A DNA stretch of 64,000 nucleotides from Ophiura sarsii (taxonomy: Eukaryota; Echinodermata; Ophiuroidea; Amphilepidida; Ophiuridae): NCBI GenBank assembly GCA_035610835.1, contig CM069452.1, forward strand, positions 66,932,919 through 66,996,918. The letters run 5' to 3'. The translations under genes and the position numbers were made by a program. This document shows positions 21,043-33,410 of the stretch, one piece after another. The notes under the pieces were generated by a model. It was not told the origin of the DNA. It worked only from the letters and a program-made list of their open reading frames with translations, and ran no database searches. Numbering within the stretch: position 1 is the first letter of the stretch; every line of letters starts with the position of its first letter.

Positions 21043-24000
21043 TTATAATTCCTCAGATTTATTTTTCGATTTCAGTTGCAAAGCCTCATCAGGATGCTTT
21101 ATCTCGTTAGGCGGCGTCTTTGATTTCTGAAAAAGAAGGAAAAAACCATATTGAAATAAATAAAAAGCATATGAAAACAGATATTGACATTTAAAAAATG
21201 TCTTTTGTATCGTGATCTGTGCACATTTTATGATCGAATTGCGAATTCAACAGTCTATAACACGATTTCAGTTGAGGTTGTCAATTTGACCTTTCGCAAT
21301 AATACAAGTGATTATCTGAACTTGACTTCCAGGTAAAAGATATTGAATAAAGAGTCAAGCTACAGATATTATAAGGATATCATATTTTATCGCGTCACAT
21401 CCGAGTGCTTTTAAGATTGAGTTCGACTTAAGAAAATAATAATAATAATAAACTGCTCAAAAAAGTTTGGAATATTTTTTCAAGCACAAGATTTTCAAAT
21501 ATCGCGGGATATGTTATATATCCATGTAAAGCTGATGTATTCATCTTTACAATGATAATGATACATTTGACGCAATCCCTTGTTCCAGTGCTCAGCTACT
21601 TGCTTGAGAACATGGGGAGGTCACAATCTGAATGTGCCAAAATCAACACTATTCCGTGCTCAAAAGTACATCTTTGTCTGTTCAATAAAGTGTTACATTG
21701 ACCATTTCAGTGTAGATGTACTTTTGAGCACGAAATAGTATGATTTTGGTACTTTCAGATTGCGACCCTCCATGTTCTTAAGCATGTGGCTGAGCACTGG
21801 AACAAGGGATTGCTTCAAATTGGATATCATTGTAAAGATGAACACATCAGCTTTACATGGATATATGATACTTAATGAACATATCCCGCGATATTTGAAT
21901 ATGTTGTGCTTGAAAAAACAATCCAAACTGTTTTGAGCAGTTTACATAATATAGATTTATATAGCACTGTGTTTCATAATCATGAAAACCCAAAGTGTTT
22001 GACAATAGTGGGCACACACACACTTAATAAAACACAACGAACGGGGAATACATGTTAATTAAAATGAGTTAAATACCCTGATTACTCAAGGAAAGGATGC
22101 TAAGAGTAAAAGCAAGATATACCAACAGGGTGTGGGGGAACAGGTAATAACAAGGGAGAATAACGCGATAAAACAGATAAATAACAAAATACAATAACAC
22201 ACGGAAATGCACTGGGACAAGCAATTTAAATTGCTGTGCAATAAAACAACAAAGATTATATGGTAACAATAAAGACCGACGTTTCAAGTGGATATACCAC
22301 CCTTCATCAGGGACAAAATATAAAAAACAAAAGTGTTAAGAACTATAAATAAGATAATAAACTAGACAAGTCCACCACTGTAAATATAGCACAATGTCAG
22401 TAATAGATGTTGACTACTAGACACCCAAGTTAACACTAATCAAACTACACAAACTCAAGGAAAGGAGTTTTAGTTTGCTCGGGAAACAAAAGTCTATTGT
22501 GATGTACGGATATATATTTTACCTTCCTATTAAAACCAATTCCCCAGCGATCTGAGGGAAATTGAATTGCCTATAAGAGCGCAACATGTTGGCCATAACT
22601 GGTATTGAACCCTTGACCGTTGCATAATGGCGGCGCTAGTGCTCCACTGCGCTGGGCCAACTGCATCCCCGATATACTTGGTCGAATTACGCTGAAACAA
22701 ACAAACCATTGATTTTGTACGCCCTTACCTCTGGTTTTATAGATAGGTATACAGCCACGTAACAGATCAGTCCCAGTACACGGAGAACTAAGAGTGTACC
22801 GAAATAAGAATATCTGTATTTTACGATGTCGTAGGTCCAGCACGCGCCCCGCTCACCGCACGTGTACTGCCAATATATACAAGTAGCGTTGATGATGGCG
22901 CCAAAGTAGATTGGCGAAGGAAAGAAACCTATTTATAAAAGATGGCATAAAATATTGTGAACTATATGTGACATTGTTTGAAATAGTAATCTTATGCATA
23001 TTATAATGACTACATGTAGATCCAGCATGGTTAGCCACAAAAGGTCATCCATGTCCACTACTACTTTTTACTCATACACAGGTAACTTAAGCGGGCTAGT
23101 CTCAAAAAGGAGGTGAATCGCTATAGTATTGGACTATTCCATACACCACTATAGAAGACAAGTTAAACACTTTATCTTTCACACGTACACAGGGAGAGTA
23201 GACTTCAACAAAGTTTCATCTGAAATTTATACCTCTCCTGAAGATAACCGGTTAATGTTTTCCTTATGGGGTGTACGAATTTCAAATGGAATGTCCCATT
23301 AGCGCAAACCGTCCATATATCGCTAATCAATGTGTTAACTTGACTTGCTGTTGACATTGTGTTTTCATTCATTAGTCATAATAACGTTCACTTGAGATAC
23401 TTTTACTGAGCGCCGTGGGTGTTTTTATTGGGAAAGCGGCATTGAGATACGAATTCATACTGTGGAACAATGCCCCTCACTGTCTACTTCCCGATCAGGT
23501 ACACACTCTAAATGTGAAAGAGTGACTACAACTCTAAAAGAGTGAAATTTCACTCACAAAGAGGCAAAGAGTGACATGTTATAGAGTGAACTGTGCACTC
23601 TAATTGAGAGTTAAGTATCACTCTAAAGCATTTATCATTCAATTAGCTCTATGTAAGAGTGAACTTACACTCTTTTGAGTTGAATGTAGGCTACTACGTA
23701 AGGTAAACACATGTAGGCCTACATAAATCTATTTATAAGCTTAATGTATTAATATAGCTATGTGTCAGAACTAGTATAAATATTTAATGGTGAGTACATC
23801 GTCTAGGTAGGCTGTAGTTCATAGCATAATAATGTAAAGATCACAATGGTTCAAATTAACGGCCCAACTCAATTAAAGAAACTGGTCAAGTTCCTCTGTG
23901 CAAACGGTTATGTTATGATTCATCAGCACGGTGTCACTGCCGCTATGACCGTTAGCAGATGACCAATTGTGCATTGATTGTTTTCATAGTATTATGGCCG

Positions 24001-27000
24001 TGCATGTCTTGCAGTCCGGGCTTGCAGTATGCCTATGAGCTGTTTCAGGTTTAATCTTTACATAATTATGCTATGAACTACAGCCTACCTAGAAGGTGAA
24101 ATCACCATTTAATATTTGTACAACCTCATCACTAAATGCATTTTCTTTGAGGCACTCTTCTACGGTAATCTCGGCCATGTCGATCTCTCTCGCGCAGCAG
24201 CGAAAAACGAATCCGGCGTTCCTGATTGGCTATCAATTCACTCTGTAGCTAGCGGACGTCACTCTGGTGTGAGAGTAAATAGCCGGAACGTTTTCTCGCT
24301 CTTTCAGTTAAATTATATTCACTCAAGATTTAGAGTGATTTTTCACTCTTTTACATTTAAAGTGCGCTTTTGTATCAAAAAGCAATGCAATGCTTAGAGG
24401 TGCTCCGATTCATCAAGATCATGGCGCTAGAGCAATGGTTCTCAACCTTTTTCTGGCGGTGACCCCATTCCAGAAACAAACATCAGAGCGCGAACCCTCA
24501 TAGAACAAAGTCACATGTGTTACTATGATACAACATTATAATTCATTTTTATTTTTATTAAATTAAGCTAAATAAAAATAAAGCTTTACCTACCTAAAAC
24601 CTTCGTTATTAATGATTTAAATCCTAGGGCGACAGACCGATCTTCATCTTTAACACATCTAAAGAAACAGAAAAAGACTTTGTAATTAATATTATACTCA
24701 GAGACCGTGTTTTCTACTGGGAAACTTAACGTTACTTACTGGTAATTTTTCCAAGTAGAAACAGCTAGCTACCGTCAATTAACGGTAAGTTTTGTAACCG
24801 CAAAAACCTTCACAAACCAGGTTTGTTTCCCAGTAGAAACAGCCAGCCGATTAATCTTAACATTATGCTCTGTGAACCGTGTCACGCTGGATTATACGCA
24901 TTATGAGGCAATCTTTTTTTTCAGGTGGGGCAGCATTGTTTGGTATAACAAAAGGTCAAATGTCGTGGCCCATCGACTAGGATCGATAAATTTACGGTAA
25001 CTTTTCGCGAGTAGAAATAGGGGAGAGCTTGTTTCTACTGGGCACTGCAAAGTTAACGGTGAGATTTAACGGTAAGTTTTTCCATCCGGTTTTTTTCCTA
25101 AGGTGCTTTTCACATTTTTGGTATTTTGGTTCAAAATCACCACCAATTAAATCAGGGAGGAAAGTGTTAAGGGGGTAGATAAACAGGTGAAAAGGAATAA
25201 GACCCCTGGGAAAAGTGCATTTTCTAATGCTCCTTTAACCTACGCCTTGAAATGCTGCCATTTATCAAATGTGATGACCAATAAAAAATGACACTTTCTT
25301 GCATAGGGATTTGACAAATTGAAGTGTACTCCAAGGGATTATATACACTTTCAATTGATGTTATTCATTCAACCACGAACAGGTCCTTCACATTTTTATC
25401 CAAACAGGCCTGACAACCATTAATTTGAAGAAAGTTTATTCATGTGTTTCAATTTTTCATGGGTTTAAAATTTCATCAATTTGTCCAATCCCTATGCAAG
25501 AAAGGGTCATTTTTTATTGGTCATCAAATTTGATAAATGGCAGCATTTCAAGGTGAAGGTTAACTGTTGGGTGAAACTTTATTGCACTTTAAATGTGTAA
25601 CATTTCAATCTACATTTTACATTTTACATTTTGTAACAGGTTTTTTAAAAGGAGCCAAACCGTTTTCCAGGAAAAATGCACATTTCCCAGGGGGGGGGGG
25701 GGCTCATTTCCTTTGACCTGTTTCGTATGTTCTCTCACCTGAGTGTGATGAATATAAGAGGATTTCCTGTGAGCGCCATTATGAAGAATGATAAGCCAAA
25801 CACGGCCATGGATATTGGTAGCCGAGAACTATCACATTTATACGGGCATTGGCCTTGTTCAGCGGTGCCATTGCTTGATGAACTCAAACAACTGCAGTCG
25901 GTGTAAGTCTGTAAAAAAAAATGAAGAAACATGAAGGCATAATGCCTGACAATATGTTTGGTACTGAATCATGTACTTTAGAATATAGTAAGGGAAATAT
26001 TTTTATTTTTTAAAGTTGTGTTAAGTTTTGAAGATAGCAAGATATAAACAAGTATTATTGATAATTTATTACAACATCAATATAATACTATGTATAATAA
26101 AGTGAGATGTACGTGGGAATTTTATTATTAATTGCATTGTCCTCCCTGTTGTTGTTCCGCCTGTTTTAAGCAAACACCCCTATTTCAATGAATGGAACTT
26201 CCCTTGAACCTGCTGGGTATCGCTGCTCACTATTGCACACACACCCCGGGGTGCACGGACACTACACAGTGTTTGGGAGCGGATGAATGAATTGAATTTG
26301 AAAATTAACTTGACACTTCATAAAGACTTTTGATACCTCTCCTGGTCCCCGGTAGTATCATTATAGGGTAAGGTAGGCCTACTTACCGTATTCTGCCCAG
26401 TGCACCCAGCGTGGCATGCTGAAATGTATGTTACTCCGTTTGAAACATCGCAAACTGGTTGAAATATTTCATTTGAGCACGAGCAATCTTCATTGCAAGT
26501 GGCGGAAAATTCTGCATTCGCGGATTGTTTGGTGATTGATAAAGGGTTGTCGGTGATGAGACTGTCGAGTAAAAAGAATGGTTGATATTGCTATTATTGT
26601 AACTATACAGTTACATATTGATATTTATAAATCATTAGGCCTACTGCAACACTCTTACACTAAGCGCGAGCGTTGACCTCCGTGTTCAAATCAGACATCG
26701 TCATTTTGTTATTGCGGAGGCTACTACGCATGTGTGAGAGCGAAAAGAGTCCGAGCGTTTTGGAGTATGCTGAGCGCTCTAGGCCCAGAAAATGAGAAAT
26801 GGTAGACCCGTGGTGCTAAAGCCCTCTTTTCTCCCCCTCATTCTCGACACACTCATGCAACATAATATCCTTTTGGTTGCTTCCGGGATGAGGTTGAACC
26901 AATTGAACAATTTAAAAAATCTCACCTATAAACGGTTCTTCTATACCTATAAACATCTCCATCAACTATGTCTGAGGGATACGGTACGGTCAATCCCGCG

Positions 27001-30000
27001 AAGTCTTGATTCGGACATCCAATCGTCATCAGCACAGGTAACATGGTTCCTGATATGGACAGCACAATGATGACAAAGAGGGCGCACTGCTTGGAGGTCA
27101 TTTTAAAACGTCGAATGATCCACGCTGAGGCCAAGTTGCTGAATATGTTCATGGGAATTAAAGCTCCTATGATAGGTGGAAGCAAAAACAAATACTGTTT
27201 ATAACAAACGATGAAAAAAAATAACCTTTCGGTATCAGGTTTAGTTTTTGTGACAGATTTCAAAGCCGCCGAGCGCCCGGACAGAACGTAAAGTGTTGAC
27301 TTGTCAATTATTTGCCCCACAACTATGACTTAACATGATCCATCAGATTACACTTAGCACAATGCGCTATCTTGTATCTATTTATTTAATTTGTGACAAA
27401 TAGCCAAATATGATTGGGTAATTAAAAAGACCGAAATTAATTGTGCCAAATTTAAAATATTTGACCATAAGCACTCGTTGGTAATCCTTATAAATATATG
27501 TATAGACCTAGCCTTGTATTAAACAAGGTGTTCATTCAACCACAAATATCAAAAAGCATTAAACGTTACATTTTTGTCCTTGAACATGGTTCTTGTTCAA
27601 TGTTGCCACTGCAAATAGTTATAAAACTTAGTACGATATCTGTCCATTTTGATGGACATTGTACGTAATTTAATAGACTACGGTATACCAGCTCGCGGTT
27701 TATAAGAATTCTATGCATATTGAACATATAACCTTACCCACGAGCATTCCCGACTGCCCAGGACTCAGTCCAAACTGTGTCTGTAGATACTTGACTGAGA
27801 AGGACGCAAATATACCGATAGAAGCGGTCTCGGCACTGCCAGCCAATGTCAGTGACATCAACGTGATATTGGTGAACAACCGTTTTATAGAAAATAATAA
27901 ATCTGCATGTACAATAGAAATAAAAATAAAAATAGAATAGAAAACAACTGTAGTTAACTTTTGGTGACTAGCGATCCGAGCAAATACCAAAAGTGCAAAA
28001 TTGTCTCGGCAAGTTTTGATATAAGTTTGGGGTTGTTTAAATATCTACCGGCGTATACAATACAAGCGCAAGTGGTGTCGCGCCGTTGTTTTTAATGCGC
28101 TCAGCTATCTACCAACAATCACTACGCAGTTCATTCGGACTAGTTTATTGCCAAAGTCGCATGACTGCGTTACCTCCAAAATCATGAAAATCACATTTTA
28201 TTTGGCACTTTTTGGTCTACAATTCACAAAATGAATAAGATATTAAAAAAACATTTCATGGGAATTTCATTAGGAATATAATGAAAGTAGTATGACAAAA
28301 TTTGACAAAATATATTTTGAGTTATCTCTGCAGAACCTAAAATGGGTCAAAAACGTTTTGTTTAAATAATTTTCTCCGAAATGGTCAATTTCATGATCAT
28401 GGTTGGATTCATTGAACCCTTTTCTGAACTTTTATATAGATTAAATGAATAATGAAGAAGTTACGGCAGTTTTACGGAGGCTATACCTGAGAGTCTCACA
28501 CCCCTAGTAATCTGTATTTAGTACTAATGAATGTGCTCTATCACATTATACACATATTAAAGCGAATTGTTGACATGTATTGTCAAAATTCAAAACATAA
28601 AGCCATACGCATTATAAGTCACCGCAAATTGAGCTCGCTTAACGGTAAATTCGGTCGACTTCAAGTGTATAAATATAATTCAAGATAGATGACGTATCTA
28701 TATGTGCGAACCCTTTTCCACATAACCTATATATGCTTTTTTAAACAATATGTAATAATTAACGTTCGCATTGATCATTATGATATTTGAATATCATCGA
28801 TGTAGGCGAACTGATCAACTTCAACATCACATCTTTAGTCAAATAACATTCACCAGCCAATACACCTGTACACGGGCAGGTCAGTGCCCCTTGGAGTTGA
28901 ATCTAATCGTGCATCGACACAGAAACTTTTCGGGCAATGCACATTTTTCTGAGTTGCAGTAAACCAATCGATTGGCCCATCAGAGTTCTTTGTAGAGAGT
29001 TACCCGTTTGATTTGTAATCACTCAGCTCATTAACCATTGTTAACCTTGTTGATGTCTCTGGGGCTCTTGTTCACATTTGCTCTTTTTATACAACAAAAT
29101 GTAGCCTTTATGAAATGTTTCAAAACTTATGCAAACTCTACAAACCTTTAATTATTTCAACGGTGCCATTTTGTCCGTTCTTTCTGTCAAATATGCTTTT
29201 CCCGCCCATGGCGTCTTCCACATCATCTTTTTCGGCGTCGCCATCATTTGCTTCCTCTTCGTCTTCGGGGATGTGATCAATCATCACTTTTGGGTAGAAA
29301 AACATCGGGATAGCTGCGCATCAAAGAGTTTAGGAATAAACAATTTTTTTAAGACATACATGACATAAGACCATGAAGACGGTAAGTGTTACGTTATGAC
29401 GGTATGTGTTTGCGAATTTTTGTCTGTCCAAGGGTAACTTTCCCCCTGCTTTATTTCTTGTCTTTCTCCCTTTCTTCCTCCAACATCTCTTCTCTATCTC
29501 CCTTCTTCCTCCCTCTCGTCGTCTTGTCCTTGATTCAATTCAATGACTCCCTTCCTTACCAAGCAATATCATGACAGATCCAAGCGCAACAAATCCAAGC
29601 CACCAGGCGCCAATCCACCTCGGATCATATTGGTTAATGTCGGGTATTTCATCTTCCGAGATGCGGTCGAAATCGACGTAGAGCCTCGTGGTGAAAGAAC
29701 TAAGAAGGAACCCACACGCTGGTCCAATGGCAAACGCCATGAATAAAAAGGCTGCAAAAAAGAGTGAAACGTGAAAAATTAGGTTTGTATTTAATAATAA
29801 CTTGGATATTGCGGATAGCCGAATGCTTTATATTCACGTTTGAGCATGGGAATGAGGGAATCAATCGAATTAGTAGAATTAGTGTCGGTGACGACTTACC
29901 CGTAAAAGAAACAAGTCGACGTTTTCCCACCGCATCGTCAATATACGTCGTCATCAGAGGGTACATCCCAGACTGTCCAATTCCAGCTAGAACATTCCCG

Positions 30001-30635
30001 AAAATCAGCCACCAAACAGGACCTAAAGTCGATGAAGGTTTCTCGCATGCAACAACAGGTGGCGACGTATTATTTGTGGTTACATTTACAGCAGCAATTT
30101 CGTCAGAACTGGTTTCCGAATTGCTGTCTAACTTGCACAGACTTGCTCCTGTGAATGTTTTCCCGTATATAAGGTCGTTGGGATCGGCAGGGGGTGACGC
30201 AAAATGAGGCATAGCGAACATAAAGAAGCCAATAGCGACTATAACGGCACCCCATGCGATCCATCGAGGCCGATGGCCTTTGTGCCCGAAGTAGCTTACG
30301 AAGAGCACTAGAGTTAAACTCACCACGTCATTGATGATAGCGAGACCACCAGACTCAGTGCTGGACAGTTGAAACTGCCGCTCTATGGTAGTTAACACCG
30401 CGCCGAAATAGGCGAAACAGCATATCAGCGTCGCCACTATGGCCGTGCAATGCGCGGTAAATAGTTTTGGGTTGGCTAAGTATTGAGCCCATGATGGTTT
30501 AAACGATCCGCAGCCGCATAACGTGTTTTCGTCTCCTACGACGCGCAGTTTCCCGTGATTATCACCATGGTTACCTTCGTCATCTAAGTTATTATACTTT
30601 TTGAGTTGAGTTACGTGATTGTCTTTGCTATCCAT
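21043..30635 (-). CDS. SLCO-B: organic anion transporting polypeptide, close paralogue of SLCO-A, ten coding exons
   Basis: Same role and architecture as SLCO-A. Coding exons in transcript order: 29900-30635, 29560-29751, 29146-29313, 27738-27902, 26947-27166, 26387-26561, 25739-25908, 24594-24658, 22729-22928, 21043-21126; sum 2175 nt (724 aa). The OATP signature DPRWIGAWWLGF is intact in exon 2, and the Kazal-like loop (TCNEDCSC, PVCD, SACHAGC) is in exon 6. In exon 1 most changes from SLCO-A fall in the glycosylated loop between TM3 and TM4 (about residues 158-197); the membrane segments are nearly identical. Exon 6 is five codons longer than in SLCO-A, exon 3 is three codons shorter, and the C terminus ends at SEEL without the last six residues of SLCO-A. 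Exon 5 has a second in-frame donor (exon end 26926) that would add seven codons. No frame break was seen, so the gene looks functional. It converges on SLCO-A. Confidence 0.93.
21451..21943. mobile_element. Fold-back element with AACTGCTCAAAA ends in SLCO-B intron 9
   Basis: Left arm: aactgctcaaaaaagtttgg, caagcacaaga, atatcgcgggatatgtt, catgtaaagctgatgt, cttgttccagtgctcagc, gtgctcaaaagtacatct. The right arm is the inverse to tttgagcagttt. Arms about 240 bp, loop about 25 bp. The arms differ by many substitutions, so the insertion is old. Confidence 0.85.
22271..22312 (-). repeat. Penelope-like element terminal motif, isolated
   Basis: Minus strand reads ccctgatgaagggtggtata then tccacttgaaacgtcgg. 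This kind of sequence commonly occurs at the 3' end of Penelope-like elements. No RT was seen next to it. Confidence 0.4.
22588..22675 (-). repeat. tRNA-like SINE head in SLCO-B intron 9
   Basis: Counterpart of the SLCO-A intron 9 repeat at the same distance from exon 9. Box B is degraded (gggttcaatacc). Confidence 0.6.
23131..23297. mobile_element. GGGCTATTCCATTTGAAATCC-type MITE in SLCO-B intron 8
   Basis: Degraded left end ggactattccatacacc and right end ggggtgtacgaatttcaaat-ggaatgtccc. Interior acagggagagtaga.ttcaa and cctctcctgaaga match the element at 33195-33406. Confidence 0.6.
23505..24364. mobile_element. Fold-back element rich in GAGTG/CACTC, in SLCO-B intron 8
   Basis: Ends cactctaaatgtgaaagagtga and tcactcttttacatttaaagtg. 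The left 200 bp has many gagtg / cactc words. An inner inverted pair, ctaggtaggctgtagttcat (from about 23803) and its reverse complement (to about 24092), frames a loop of about 215 bp. Confidence 0.7.
24700..25085. repeat. Repeats of CAGTAGAAAC and TTAACGGTAAG in SLCO-B intron 7
   Basis: Several copies of cccagtagaaac or its inverse gtttctactggg together with ttaacggta(a)g. They form imperfect inverted and direct repeats. Likely one or two nested MITEs; boundaries unclear. Confidence 0.4.
25203..25690. mobile_element. Fold-back MITE with CCCTGGGAAAAGTGCATTTT ends beside SLCO-B exon 7
   Basis: Ends cccctgggaaaagtgcatttt and aaaaatgcacatttcccagg. Inner arms: ttgaaatgctgccatttatc, accaataaaaaatgacactt, ttgcatagggatttgacaaa and their inverse copies. 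A run of 12-13 G follows. It ends about 49 bp from the exon 7 donor. Confidence 0.8.
28440..28496. repeat. Fragment shared with 53137-53190
   Basis: gaataatgaagaagttacgg cagttttacggaggctat is the inverse of sequence flanking the MITE in SLCO-C intron 9. Lies in SLCO-B intron 3. Confidence 0.5.
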
Positions 30636-30903
30636 GGTTGGTGTCTTTAAACAAGAGGCCTACCTTCCAAATGGAAGATTCTAAAGGAGTCCGGAATGGT
30701 CACAAATGGCCGAATCTGAAATCCAAAAATGTATAGGTTAAATTAAATCGTGATTTGGAGACCTTTTTTCCTACACAGTTGTTTTCAACTTTTCATAGTG
30801 TCTTTTAGATGCTCCAATGGGTTGTCTTAGACCAAACATCTGTGGACGTTATTCTGCTTTGAAAATGTGCACTTACTCGAAAAGAATAACCTTAAAATGC
30901 TTT
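30636..30903 (-). promoter_or_regulatory. Conserved 5' flank of SLCO-B (putative promoter/5' UTR)
   Basis: Homologous to the flank of SLCO-A and aligned back from the ATG for about 265 bp. The homology stops where the terminal inverted repeat of the MITE at 30904-31432 begins, so the element either inserted into the duplicated promoter or marks the edge of the duplication. Confidence 0.45.
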
Positions 30904-31432
30904 AGGGAAGACGTCAAAACTCGACCGCCCGTTGACCGCCGGTTACGGGCGGTTCCGCCCGGTTCTTTCAGGTCAAATGTTTTACTGGTATATGAATATT
31001 CGCGAATGCAACACTGAACAACCGCCGGTTGACTTAATGCTGTAACCGGACCAATTTACACTATCAATCTGTTACTTTGCGGTCATAATAGCTCTCTCTA
31101 TAATCGTTCTATAAAAAAAAAACCATTCATAGACTTTCGGTATTGATTTAAAAAAGTTAATTGAGCTATAAACAGATTGAAAAAGCCAACCCCAGCGAAA
31201 ATCAATAGCTGTATTGTACTGGTTGTCAACTGAGACTTAAAAGAGCCCATTACTTCAAGACGTTATTGCTCACGCGTGTGACGAGGCACTATCAACCGGT
31301 CGTGTTCACCAGAGTGTAACTATTTGACCTCATTATGTGTGTATATTATAACAGACGACACGATTTGTGAGAACCGGGCGGAACCGGCCGTAACCGGCGG
31401 TTGCCTGGCGGTGAGTTTTGACGTGATCCCTT
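30904..31432. mobile_element. TIR element with GACGTCAAAACTC ends and CCGCCGGTTACGG repeats
   Basis: Left end agggaagacgtcaaaactcg, then ccgccggttacgggcggttc. Right end is the inverse: gaaccggccgtaaccggcgg then gagttttgacgtgatccct. GC-rich arms around an AT-rich core of about 380 bp. It sits 268 bp upstream of the SLCO-B ATG. Confidence 0.75.
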
Positions 31433-31704
31433 ATATGATAGGAAAAATATCCCAGCTGATAGTTGATAGTGATAGCATTTCCATGGTTTAATCTAAACCA
31501 AAAACTGCTGTGCTTTCAAAACATAGAAAATAGCCTCTCTGTCTTTGAACTCAGGAGTACGACATTCTGGTTCTTAAAGAAAGAACAAATCTTGATACTA
31601 TATACTACGTTGTTAAAAACACCACCGCAGCACCCTATATTCTTCACCTACAAATGGCGCCATATCAATCACAATTGACCCTGTTTTTTTGTTTTTTAAT
31701 ATAC
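31433..31704. other. Intergenic, nothing recognised
   Basis: Short AT-rich stretch between two MITEs without recognisable content. Confidence 0.4.
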
Positions 31705-32138
31705 AGTAAGGAGTGTTCATAAATACTTTGGTTGGGGGTTGGACATTTTTGAGCCTCGGACATATTTTTTTTATTGATCCCCCCCCCCCTCCCCCCAAAC
31801 GCCGTTTTTTATTTTCTTGATCCCCCCTTTTAGTTTTATGGCGATTTTTTTTCTTGATCCCCCTGTATTTCTAAGTTACCGCGCATTATTAGATTCGACC
31901 GCGCACGAAGCGTGCAATTGTAAAAATGTGGGTTCTTTTTTGCGCAAAGTGCGGACAAATGTGATTTTTTTTGTATGCGCGAAGCCGCCAAAAAAAAATT
32001 GGACTTTTTGTTTGATATTATTAAGTACCATTTTTATTCTTCTTTCTGATCCCCTTTTGGGCGACATTTTTTCCCCCTTCATTTTTTCCAACCCCCCGCC
32101 CACCATGCCCACCAAGGTATTTATGAACACTCCCTAAC
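31705..32138. mobile_element. MITE with TAAGGAGTGTTCATAAATAC ends and poly-C tracts
   Basis: Inverted ends taaggagtgttcataaatac / gtatttatgaacactcccta. The interior has repeated cttgatcccc and ttttttattg words and C runs (31780-31796). ORFs on both strands are low-complexity artefacts. Confidence 0.75.
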
Positions 32139-32144
32139 GGTATA

Positions 32145-32410
32145 CATAGGGTAAAGCCACATAGCAAGACGTCAGGACAACTGCCTTGAGAAAGTCCTAA
32201 AATTGAGGGCACAAGAAGACGCGGGCGACCTAGGGCAAGGTGGATTGACAGTATCACGAATCTCGTTGGACAACCTCTACCAGTGTTGTATCAACTAGCT
32301 GCTGACCGATATGGAGAGCCATCACGAAAGTCGCGAACTATCAGATATGACCATGATGACGGAGGCCTACCAAGCAAGCAAACAACGTAACATTATTATT
32401 ATTGAACTCT
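32145..32410 (+). pseudogene. LINE 3' end fragment
   Basis: The plus-strand translation has GRPRARWIDSI, the usual GRPR.RW..D tail motif after a LINE RT, followed by QLAADRYGEPSRKSR and DGGLPS, a stop, and a tattattattg tail. Upstream frames are broken. It begins about 7 bp after the MITE end at 32138. Confidence 0.65.
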
Positions 32411-33132
32411 AGATGGCGATATTGTACCTTTTTTTAAAAACACCTTGCGCGTTTGCTAAATTTTTCGAGTAATCTTGGGGTATTCCATTATTCAACTCGA
32501 AATTAAAATACTACACTACGGTATCCTTTGAACAAAGATTTGCCATACTTTCAAAACAGAAAATGGCTTGGCATTTCCATTTTTCAACTCGAGAGGGCGA
32601 CATCTATATTTTTAAGTAAAATAAACTCTATAACATTTTTGTTTATGTCTATTTGCAGTCTATTTTTTGTTTTTCAAGCGCTTGCGTGAACGGTTGGGTC
32701 TGTATGCTTTTAATACAAGGCGACAGCACCACCTCTGCGACTGAGACTGACATACTTTGTACAATTATAAAACCGAAAACTCATTGAAATCAAATTAGGA
32801 ACTTCGGAGTTTTATTTTTCATCCTTTTCTTAAAATCAAATCAAATTGAGAATAACGGTTGTCCGAATGGAAACACAATTGAGTTTGTTGAGGTCAAGCA
32901 GAGTTAGGCCAAATGGGGTGACCTTTCTGGTGAATATTGGGGGTCGGAAAACAAATCTGTTGCCGTGTGGTGTACTAACTTTAGGGTATTTGCCATTCAA
33001 ATTCTATTAAAACAGCTTAATATTATTTTATCATACACATATGCATAAAATGGGGTGGGGCGGGGGCGAAATTTAGGAAATTTTCTGGAAATTTTCCATC
33101 ACAAACCGTTCGGCTGATTGCGTATAGCCGGC
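32411..33132. other. Intergenic, nothing recognised
   Basis: No gene or RNA seen. The words gaaaatgg and ttttcaactcga repeat around 32480-32600. Confidence 0.4.
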
Positions 33133-33406
33133 CTCGTATGGGCTATTCCATTTGAAATCCATACCCCTCCCCCCCCCCCCCCCCCCCCCCCCATGGGCTA
33201 TTCCATTTGAAATCCATTCACCTCCTACGGATGACATGACCTTAATAATAATGATATTCTACACAGGGAGTGTAGATTTCAAATAAAGTCGCCGGATGAT
33301 GCAGGTATATAGAAACCGCATTTAACTTAAAACCACGTTCTCTTCAGGGGAAGATTAGGGCGATGTCTTCCATTTAGGGGGTGTATGGATTACAAATGGA
33401 ATAGCC
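33133..33406. mobile_element. GGGCTATTCCATTTGAAATCC MITE with a duplicated left end and poly-C
   Basis: atgggctattccatttgaaa-tccat occurs twice (33137 and 33193), separated by a C run. The right end, ggtgtatggattacaaatggaatagcc, is inverted. Interior shared with 23131-23297. Confidence 0.75.
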
Positions 33407-33410
33407 ACAT

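Noticed and set aside
31817..32257. Three overlapping ORFs of 78-106 codons
   Set aside because: Low-complexity interior of the MITE 31705-32138.
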